This document shows positions 32,572 through 39,072 of a DNA stretch of 39,072 nucleotides, piece after piece (the stretch's first letter is position 1; each line of letters begins with the position of its first letter). This stretch comes from Oscillatoriales cyanobacterium M59_W2019_021 (GTDB taxonomy: Bacteria > Cyanobacteriota > Cyanobacteriia > Cyanobacteriales > Geitlerinemataceae). Made by a program: the position numbers and the translations under genes. The notes below the pieces were generated by a model. The model was not told the origin of the DNA. It made no database searches and saw nothing but the letters and a program-made list of their open reading frames with translations. Where the stretch lies: NCBI GenBank assembly GCA_015295945.1, contig DVED01000108.1, forward strand, positions 1-39,072, given 5' to 3'.

Positions 32572-32643
32572 GCCGATGTAGCTCAGTGGTAGAGCACTCG
32601 ATTCGTAATCGAGCGGTCGTGAGTTCAAATCTCATCATCGGCT
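32572..32643 (+). tRNA. trnT-CGT: tRNA-Thr (anticodon CGT)
   Basis: The full cloverleaf can be drawn: acceptor GCCGATG/CATCGGC, D stem GCTC/GAGC, anticodon stem CTCGA/TCGAG with loop TTCGTAA (anticodon CGT, decoding ACG), and T stem GTGAG/CTCAT (one G-U) with loop TTCAAAT. The discriminator base is T at 32643. The 3' CCA is not encoded. It stands alone. Confidence 0.97.
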
Positions 32644-32718
32644 TTCGATGATTTCTGCCAACGGCTGAGTTGCCATCGAGCGTTCGACCCTCTCATCGAC
32701 ATTGACAGCATCCCGAAC

Positions 32719-33354
32719 ATGAAACCATTTTTGTTACTCTCCTCGTTGGCAGCGATGTTGTTTTGGAGTTGGGGAGAAGGCGGAGATCGCTTTGTTCGAG
32801 CCGCACCACGCGATCGAGGATTGAAGATCGAGGCGGTAGAAGCACAGATCTCGAGGATGGAAACGTCAAGTCCGACGATCGCGCAAGACGCATGGCAATC
32901 CTTATCGCGACCCCAAAGCGGATTTAACGTCGCAATGCCTCCAGGGACAGTACGAGAAGAAGTCAAACCGCTGGAAACAGAGTTCGGCACGGTTGACAAT
33001 CATCTACTGATCGTTTCTCAACCGACAGGTTTTTACGCGCTCCTGTATCGAGATTTTCCGGCGGCGCTGGAAAACTGGTCTCCCGAAGCCGTTTTAAATG
33101 CGATGATCGAAGGGGTCGAAGCCAATGTGAGCCGAAAGCTACAAGACCCGCAAACAATCGCCTTAGACGGCAATCCGGGTGCCGATCTGTACTACGAAAG
33201 CTTTGATGGGTTCACATACAAACAGCGCGTTTACGTGGTCGATCGACGTTTGTACATTTTGGCAGCAGCAACCACCGAAACCGCCAGCGAGAGTTTTGTC
33301 GCCGAAGCCGATCGCTTTCTCAACTCGTTCGAGTTAAATTTGGGGACGCCTTAA
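32719..33354 (+). CDS. Exported conserved cyanobacterial protein
   Basis: The 211-residue protein begins with a hydrophobic signal segment (MKPFLLLSSLAAMLFWSWG), suggesting export. The rest is a compact beta-rich domain: WQSLSRPQSGFNVAMPPGTV, GFYALLYRDFP, LDGNPGADLYYESFDGFTYKQRVYVVDRRLYILAAAT and the tail ADRFLNSFEL. This pattern occurs in cyanobacterial lipoprotein-like or periplasmic proteins of unknown role. There is no lipobox cysteine. The gene stands alone, 75 bp after the tRNA. Confidence 0.82.
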   Translation: MKPFLLLSSLAAMLFWSWGEGGDRFVRAAPRDRGLKIEAVEAQISRMETSSPTIAQDAWQSLSRPQSGFNVAMPPGTVREEVKPLETEFGTVDNHLLIVSQPTGFYALLYRDFPAALENWSPEAVLNAMIEGVEANVSRKLQDPQTIALDGNPGADLYYESFDGFTYKQRVYVVDRRLYILAAATTETASESFVAEADRFLNSFELNLGTP

Positions 33355-33390
33355 GTGGGATGAGACAGTGGGCATTCGAGGGGGGTTCCT

Positions 33391-33652
33391 GTGGAATTGC
33401 TGCACGATCGAGTTCAACTCAACTATCAAGAATTACTGACGTAATGAGCGAGCGCAAATTGAAAGCGAGAATGGGGAAGAACCAACCGATTCTAAGGCGA
33501 TACTCCAATGGCATCGTGGCACGATCAAGCGACAAATTTCCGCAATCGCACTTAAGTATTTTAACGTTTGGGATTGTCAAAACTGGGTATTTTCCCTTAG
33601 AATTTTGATCTCACAACTTCTACAAGCTGGAGTAAACGGTCGTCAAATGTAG
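33391..33652 (+). pseudogene. Possible frameshifted remnant of a small gene
   Basis: From GTG 33391 a short frame reads VELLHDRVQLNYQELLT and stops. A different frame is open from 33440 to TAG 33650-33652 and reads as protein-like sequence (ILQWHRGTIKRQISAIALKY, FNVWDCQNWVFSLRILISQL). The two halves join with one indel near 33440. No family is recognised. Another open frame at 33360-33608 has less natural composition. Confidence 0.35.
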
Positions 33653-34058
33653 TGCAGACGGTATCGAAATCCACTGTATCGCACCCTCTCATATAATAAA
33701 AACAGTATTAAGGGGGATACGGCAAAGGAGTCGCAACGTCCACCCGACGAGCTACACCAGCGCGAGCAAAATGCCTCCAAGTCAGTGCCGGGAACGGCAA
33801 AAACAATCCCATATCCAGGATCTTAACTGTATTGCGACCTCTTGTAGCGGTAAGATTGCCTACGGGTACACTTCCGGGTCTCGACCGTCTCGGGGAGGTT
33901 CTGCGGACTTCGTGAGTCGAGTTTAGCAGGCTCAGTCGAGTCAACCGTTGAAGGGCTCGCACGCCAGCCCTGACCTAACATCTCTATATACCGCATATAC
34001 CGCTCAATATACGTAAAGACACTCGAAAGAGCAACAAAATCATCTTAAGGAGCCGTCA
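33653..34058 (+). promoter_or_regulatory. 5' region of the glutamate synthase gene
   Basis: A perfect TATAAT lies at 33692-33697 without a clear -35. An exact GTA-N8-TAC NtcA-type box lies at 33850-33863. The segment 33976-34010 has repeated ATATACCGC units, and AGGAG precedes the ATG. No glutamine riboswitch motif was recognised. If the promoter is at 33692, the leader is about 350 nt. Confidence 0.45.
33850..33863 (+). promoter_or_regulatory. NtcA-type box GTA-N8-TAC
   Basis: GTAAGATTGCCTAC matches the NtcA consensus core exactly. It lies 195 bp before a nitrogen-assimilation gene. A -10 box at the expected 22-bp distance is not evident, so activation from this site is unproven. Confidence 0.35.
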
Positions 34059-37000
34059 ATGGATCGAATGGGCATAAATTGTAATTCCAGAGTCAATGAA
34101 GTAAGTCAACCCTCAAGCGAGAGCGAAACTCCAAGGACGACCGATCGACCCTATGGCGGTCAACCCTGGCTCGTAGAAGAACGGGATGCTTGCGGGGTCG
34201 GTTTTATCGCCCAGCAACAGGCTCGCCCCAGCCACGATATCCTCGCTAAAGCTCTTACTTCCCTCTCCTGTTTGGAACATCGGGGCGGTTGCAGTGCGGA
34301 CTACGACTCCGGCGACGGATCGGGAGTGATGGCGGCAGTTCCCCGGAACCTGATTGAGGGGTGGCTGCGAGATCGCGCTCTCCCCGTTCCCCCAGCCGCG
34401 CAAATGGGGGTGGGTATGGTCTTTCTCTCTCAAGATCCGGCGACGGCAGACACCGTGCGCCAATTGGTCGATCGCGTGTTGGCTCGCGAAGGATTGACGG
34501 TGTTGGGATGGCGGGAAGTTCCCATCGCTCCCGAAGTTCTCGGACCCCAAGCGCGATCGGTGCAACCCCGCATCGAGCAAGTTATCGTGCGTTCCGAAAC
34601 CCTGGAAGGAGACGCCCTCGATCGCCAATTGTATCTCGCTCGCCGGATCGTCGGTCGCACCCTGGAAAGGGAATTGCAGATGAAATGGGGCGACGAACTC
34701 TATATGTGTTCGTTCTCCAGCCGGACGATCGTTTATAAAGCGATGGTGCGAGCGGCAGTCTTGGGCGATTTCTACTTAGATCTGAAAAATCCCAAGTACG
34801 TCACCCCCTTCGCCCTGTACCACCGCCGCTTCAGTACCAACACCATGCCCAAATGGCCCCTAGCGCAGCCCATGCGCTTGTTGGGACACAATGGGGAAAT
34901 CAACACCTTGTTGGGCAATATCAACTGGATGCGGGCGCGGGAAGGAGATTTGACGCACCCCAATTGGGGCGATGCCATTGAAACCCTCAAACCCATAGTC
35001 GATAATAACATTAGCGATTCGGCGAACTTAGACAACGCCTTCGAGTTGCTGGTGCGTTCCGGTCGCTCTCCCTTAGAAGCCCTGATGTTGTTAGTTCCGG
35101 AAGCCTATCAAAATCAGCCGGAATTGGAGCAATATCCGGAAATCGTCGATTTCTACGAATACTATAGCGGCATCCAAGAGCCTTGGGACGGTCCGGCATT
35201 ACTGGCATTTAGTGATGGCAAACTGGTCGGTGCTGGGCTCGATCGCAACGGTTTGCGTCCCGCCCGCTACGTCCTCACCCGCGACGGTTTGGTGATCGTT
35301 GCCTCGGAAGCGGGGGTGGTGGAAGTTCCCCCGGCTGACATCCTGGAAAAAGGTCGTCTCGGTCCCGGGCAAACCATCGCCGTAGATTTAGAAAATCATC
35401 AAGTTCTGAAAAACTGGGATATCAAGCGGCGGGTGGCGCGGCAGCATCCTTATGGGGAATGGGTGGCAGCCCGTCCCCAACTGGGCAGTGCCGAGGAAAA
35501 TGGCAAAGTCTCACCCTTCTCCCTTGCCGACGAAAAAGCCCTAGTGCAGCAGCAAACGGCATTCGGCTACACCAAAGAAGACGTGGAGATGGTGGTGACT
35601 GCCATGGCAATCGAAGGGAAAGAACCTACCTTCTGCATGGGCGACGATATTCCCCTGGCGGTACTGTCTTCTAAACCTCGCTTGCTGTACGACTACTTCA
35701 AACAGCGGTTCGCTCAAGTCACTAACCCGGCGATCGATCCGTTGCGGGAAGGATTGGTGATGTCGTTGAATATGACTCTGGGACGGCGGGGCAACCTCCT
35801 CGACGAAAAACCGGGGGTTGATCGCCTGCTGAAAATTGCCTCTCCCCTGCTGTCGGAAGGCGACTTTGCCGCGTTGGGTCATTCCGGATTGCAAACGGCA
35901 ACGCTCTCGACGTTGTGGAATGCCAGTGCCGGGGCGGACGGGTTGCGTCCGGCGGTGGAAGCGCTGTGCGAGGCGGCAACGGCTGCCGTGGGAGACGGTG
36001 CGGAGATTTTGATCCTCAGCGATCGCGCGGAAGGGGGTATTGCGAGCAGCCAAGCCTACATTCCTCCGTTGCTAGCCGTGGGTGCGGTTCACCACCACTT
36101 GATCGAACGGGGACTGCGGATGAAAGCCTCGATCGTCGTCGATACCGCTCAGTGCTGGAGTACCCACCACTACGCTTGTTTGGTGGGCTATGGCGCGAGC
36201 GCGGTTTGCCCGTACTTAACCTGGGAAACCCTACGACAGTGGTGGCACGACCCGAAAACCCAAAACCTGATGTCCCATGGCAAACTGCCGCAACTCACCT
36301 TAGAGGAAGCCCTGGGTAACTATCGCCAATCCACCGAAGCCGGATTGCTGAAGATCCTGTCGAAGATGGGGATTTCGCTGCTAGCAAGCTATCAAGGGGC
36401 GCAAATCTTCGAGGCGATCGGCATTGGCTCCGATTTGCTGGAGTTGGGCATGAAAGGGACGACCTCTCGCATCGGCGGGATTAGCGTTGCCGATCTGGCG
36501 CGGGAAATTTTGACGTTCCACGCCATGGCTTTCCCCGAAGCTGCCAAACTGGAAAACTTCGGCATCGTCCAATATCGCAAAGGCGGCGAGTATCACGCCA
36601 ACAGCCCGGAAACGGCAAAGGCACTGCACAAAGCCGTGCGCGACGGCACTTACGACCATTACGAGATCTACAAGCAACAGCTTCTCAACCGTCCGGTGGC
36701 GACGTTGCGCGATTTGCTCGACTTCCAGAGCGATCGCCCCTCCATCCCTGTAGAAGAGGTGGAATCGGTAGAGGAGATCGTCAAGCGCTTCTGTACCGGG
36801 GGAATGTCCCTGGGGGCGCTGTCTCCGGAGGCTCACGAAACTTTGGCGATCGCTATGAACCGCCTGGGCGGTAAGTCCAATTCCGGAGAAGGCGGGGAAG
36901 ATCCCATCCGGTTTACAGTCCTCGACGATGTAGACGAAGCCGGACATTCGCCGACGCTGCCCCACCTGAAAGGGTTGCGCAATGGCGACACCGCCTCTTC

Positions 37001-38735
37001 GTCGATCAAACAGGTGGCATCGGGGCGCTTCGGCGTGACGCCGGAGTACCTGATGAGCGCCCAGCAAATCGAAATTAAGGTGGCGCAGGGGGCAAAACCG
37101 GGTGAAGGCGGACAACTGCCGGGTAAGAAAGTCAGTCCCTACATCGCTATGTTGCGGCGTTCCAAACCGGGGGTGACGTTGATTTCGCCGCCGCCGCACC
37201 ACGATATTTACTCGATCGAAGATTTGGCGCAGTTGATCTTCGACTTGCACCAAATTAACCCCAAGGCGGGGGTTTCGGTGAAGTTGGTTTCTTCCATCGG
37301 GATTGGGACGATCGCTGCCGGAGTTGCCAAAGCCAACGCCGATATCATCCAAATTTCCGGTCACGAAGGCGGGACGGGGGCTTCGCCGCTCAGTTCCATC
37401 AAACACGCCGGAAGTCCCTGGGAATTGGGTTTGACGGAAGTGCACCGGGTGCTGATGGAAAACAAACTGCGGGAACGGGTGCTGCTGCGTGTCGATGGCG
37501 GGATGCACACCGGATGGGATGTGGTGATGGCTGCACTGATGGGCGCTCAGGAATTCGGTTTCGGGACGATCGCCATGATTGCCGAAGGGTGCATCATGGC
37601 TCGCGTCTGTCACATGAATAGCTGTCCGGTGGGCGTGACGACGCAACAAGAAAAGTTGCGAAAACGCTTCCCCGGAATGCCGGAACACGTCGTCAACTTC
37701 TTTGTCTTCGTTGCCGAAGAAGTGCGATCGCTCCTGGCGCGGTTGGGTTATCGTTCGATCGACGAGATCGTCGGTCGTTCCGATTTGCTCAAAGTCCGCG
37801 AAGACGCGAAGCTGACGAAGACTCAGGCGTTGAATTTGGATTGTATCACCCAGTTGCCCCAAGGGGAAAACCGCAACTGGGTGACGCCGCCACCCGTTCA
37901 CAGCCACGGTGCGGTGTTGGATGACGACCTGTTAAACGATGGGGAGATTCGTGCCGCCATTGAGGGTCAAGGCAGCGTTACCAAAACCATCCCGATAGTC
38001 AATACCGATCGCTGCGTTGGGGCGCGCATTGCCGGAGAAATTGCCAAGAAATACGGCAACACCGGATTTGAAGGGCAAATTACCCTCAACTTTACCGGGG
38101 CAGCCGGACAGAGTTTCGGGGCATTCAACCTTCCCGGCATGACGATGACCCTCACTGGGGTTGCCAACGACTACGTGGGTAAAGGGATACACGGCGGCGA
38201 AATTATCCTCAAACCCCCAGCGGAAACCACCTTCGATCCGTCTCAAAATGTGATTTTGGGCAATACTTGCCTGTACGGGGCGACGGGCGGCAGCTTATTT
38301 GCCTTGGGACAAGCGGGAGAGCGTTTCGCTGTCCGCAACTCTAAAGCCCAAGCGGTTATTGAAGGGGCGGGGGATCACTGCTGCGAGTACATGACCGGAG
38401 GCGTTATCGTCGTTCTGGGCAAAGTCGGTCGCAACGTCGGTGCCGGGATGACGGGGGGTATCGCCTACTTCCTGGACGAGGACGGGTTGTTCCCCGCTAA
38501 AGTCAACCGGGAAATCGTCAAGATCCAGCGCGTTTGCACCTCGGCAGGGGAAGAGCAATTGAAAACCCTAATCGAGGCTCATCTCGATCGCACGGGGAGT
38601 CCCAAAGCGGCGGCAATTCTCGCCAATTGGTCGGACTACCTGCCTAAATTCTGGCAAGTGGTACCGCCTTCGGAAGCGGATTCCCCCGAAGCGAGCGATC
38701 GATCATTGGAAGAGAAGGAGTTAGCGATCAAATAG
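34059..38735 (+). CDS. glsF: Ferredoxin-dependent glutamate synthase (Fd-GOGAT)
   Basis: The 1558-residue enzyme makes two glutamates from glutamine and 2-oxoglutarate. The N-terminal glutaminase begins at Cys45 ([10 protein letters not shown]) after a 44-residue propeptide that should be removed. The central domain follows, then the FMN/2-oxoglutarate barrel with [20 protein letters not shown] and [11 protein letters not shown]. The 3Fe-4S motif is C-x5-C-x4-C in [16 protein letters not shown]. The C-terminal beta helix has [11 protein letters not shown] and [13 protein letters not shown]. The ending [25 protein letters not shown] matches cyanobacterial GltS/GlsF rather than the NADH-dependent large subunit, and no small-subunit gene follows. 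AAGGAG precedes ATG 34059. Transcription probably ends at the hairpin at 38780. Confidence 0.95.
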   Translation: MDRMGINCNSRVNEVSQPSSESETPRTTDRPYGGQPWLVEERDACGVGFIAQQQARPSHDILAKALTSLSCLEHRGGCSADYDSGDGSGVMAAVPRNLIEGWLRDRALPVPPAAQMGVGMVFLSQDPATADTVRQLVDRVLAREGLTVLGWREVPIAPEVLGPQARSVQPRIEQVIVRSETLEGDALDRQLYLARRIVGRTLERELQMKWGDELYMCSFSSRTIVYKAMVRAAVLGDFYLDLKNPKYVTPFALYHRRFSTNTMPKWPLAQPMRLLGHNGEINTLLGNINWMRAREGDLTHPNWGDAIETLKPIVDNNISDSANLDNAFELLVRSGRSPLEALMLLVPEAYQNQPELEQYPEIVDFYEYYSGIQEPWDGPALLAFSDGKLVGAGLDRNGLRPARYVLTRDGLVIVASEAGVVEVPPADILEKGRLGPGQTIAVDLENHQVLKNWDIKRRVARQHPYGEWVAARPQLGSAEENGKVSPFSLADEKALVQQQTAFGYTKEDVEMVVTAMAIEGKEPTFCMGDDIPLAVLSSKPRLLYDYFKQRFAQVTNPAIDPLREGLVMSLNMTLGRRGNLLDEKPGVDRLLKIASPLLSEGDFAALGHSGLQTATLSTLWNASAGADGLRPAVEALCEAATAAVGDGAEILILSDRAEGGIASSQAYIPPLLAVGAVHHHLIERGLRMKASIVVDTAQCWSTHHYACLVGYGASAVCPYLTWETLRQWWHDPKTQNLMSHGKLPQLTLEEALGNYRQSTEAGLLKILSKMGISLLASYQGAQIFEAIGIGSDLLELGMKGTTSRIGGISVADLAREILTFHAMAFPEAAKLENFGIVQYRKGGEYHANSPETAKALHKAVRDGTYDHYEIYKQQLLNRPVATLRDLLDFQSDRPSIPVEEVESVEEIVKRFCTGGMSLGALSPEAHETLAIAMNRLGGKSNSGEGGEDPIRFTVLDDVDEAGHSPTLPHLKGLRNGDTASSSIKQVASGRFGVTPEYLMSAQQIEIKVAQGAKPGEGGQLPGKKVSPYIAMLRRSKPGVTLISPPPHHDIYSIEDLAQLIFDLHQINPKAGVSVKLVSSIGIGTIAAGVAKANADIIQISGHEGGTGASPLSSIKHAGSPWELGLTEVHRVLMENKLRERVLLRVDGGMHTGWDVVMAALMGAQEFGFGTIAMIAEGCIMARVCHMNSCPVGVTTQQEKLRKRFPGMPEHVVNFFVFVAEEVRSLLARLGYRSIDEIVGRSDLLKVREDAKLTKTQALNLDCITQLPQGENRNWVTPPPVHSHGAVLDDDLLNDGEIRAAIEGQGSVTKTIPIVNTDRCVGARIAGEIAKKYGNTGFEGQITLNFTGAAGQSFGAFNLPGMTMTLTGVANDYVGKGIHGGEIILKPPAETTFDPSQNVILGNTCLYGATGGSLFALGQAGERFAVRNSKAQAVIEGAGDHCCEYMTGGVIVVLGKVGRNVGAGMTGGIAYFLDEDGLFPAKVNREIVKIQRVCTSAGEEQLKTLIEAHLDRTGSPKAAAILANWSDYLPKFWQVVPPSEADSPEASDRSLEEKELAIK

Positions 38736-38779
38736 CGTAACGAAATTGCTCCCAAGTTGGAGGAAAGAATAAATCTATG

Positions 38780-38814
38780 TCGGGCGGACGATTCGCGGTT
38801 CGCCCGATTTTTTT
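38780..38814 (+). terminator. Intrinsic terminator of the glutamate synthase gene
   Basis: TCGGGCG (38780-38786) pairs with CGCCCGA (38801-38807) across a 14-base loop and is followed directly by seven T. It lies 45 bp after the stop. Confidence 0.85.
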
Positions 38815-39072
38815 AGAATCAAACTTTGGAGTGCGAATATTCTGGCGATCAAGATGGCTCTATCCTCGATCGAACGCGGCAAGTCAAATTTATAGCAACC
38901 GCCAGGGCGGTTAGGACAATTTGTAGGGGCGAATGGCATTCGCCCGCAATGGGACATTTGCCCCCCCTATAATCCCAGGGCTGTTTCATTTTCATGAATT
39001 TTAGCTTATGTTTGCACCGCCAATAGGTCTAGAGCGGGTTAATAAATTGCCTCTAATTTTTTAGGCGATCGA
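38815..39072. repeat. Right-end intergenic DNA with two hairpin modules
   Basis: AACCGCC-AG-GGCGGTT (38897-38912) and GGGCGAAT-GGC-ATTCGCCC (38927-38945) are perfect hairpins joined by TAGGACAATTTGTAG. They resemble the modules at 6404-6541. No gene is visible up to the window end. Confidence 0.6.

Noticed and set aside
33360-33608. 82-residue ORF downstream of the exported protein
   Set aside because: Another frame in the same place reads more like a decayed protein; this one has atypical composition.
33653-34058. tmRNA, RNase P RNA, SRP RNA or glutamine riboswitch in the long gap before glutamate synthase
   Set aside because: None of the hallmark conserved sequences of these RNAs was visible on either strand.
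36381-37907. 508-codon open frame antisense to the glutamate synthase gene
   Set aside because: It is a shadow of the GC-rich gltS/glsF coding frame; its composition is rich in Arg, His, Gln and Phe and no domain is recognisable.

Overview
The window is a stretch of cyanobacterial chromosome. The octamer GCGATCGC and its CGATCG core recur throughout (the HIP1 signature). The gene set is also cyanobacterial: a GltS/GlsF-type glutamate synthase, a gamma-tocopherol methyltransferase-like enzyme, a KtrA/KtrB potassium uptake pair and several AAA-like (AAA_35) ATPases. The many short dispersed repeats (heptamer tracts, palindromic hairpin modules) suggest a filamentous or otherwise repeat-rich species. 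I cannot name the genus.

Layout. 1-422: start of an HD-domain phosphohydrolase running off the left edge. 901-4770: a signalling/conflict-like block with a vMAP-type HTH + TIR + AAA ATPase protein, a second AAA-like ATPase and a GAF-domain pseudogene with two in-frame stops. 4771-11481: housekeeping genes, namely a rubredoxin, dxr, a radical SAM protein flanked by inverted copies of a dispersed repeat, ktrA/ktrB, and the tocopherol-type methyltransferase. 11546-16573: an exported leucine-rich-repeat protein, two small genes (one a nucleotidyltransferase-fold protein) and a GH57 glycoside hydrolase. 16576-18907: a second vMAP-HTH locus with a phased repeat array in its divergent promoter region, facing two small genes that share an IQGDA-type motif. 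19259-23076: a conserved hypothetical gene directly abutting tldD, an HD-domain pseudogene with a large internal deletion, and a cupin protein.

23495-30918 is the most notable region: a complete lasso-peptide gene cluster in the order B1 (PqqD-like RRE), B2 (leader protease), C (asparagine-synthetase-like cyclase), A (precursor), K (HPr-kinase-like), D (ABC exporter), N (nucleotidyltransferase). The precursor leader obeys the Y-x2-P-x-L-x3-G-x5-T-x rule exactly, which places Ala22 at core position 1 and Asp30 at core position 9. The remaining tail is about 38 residues long and contains two cysteines, which is far longer than in characterised lasso peptides. K and N resemble the tailoring genes of paeninodin-type clusters. 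Strong hairpins separate A from K and a 39-nt palindromic element lies upstream of B1.

31048-39072: a VWA-domain protein, a coiled-coil protein, tRNA-Thr(CGT), an exported conserved protein, a frameshifted remnant, and the 1558-residue ferredoxin-type glutamate synthase. The last has a long 5' region containing an exact GTA-N8-TAC (NtcA-type) box and ends in a clear intrinsic terminator.
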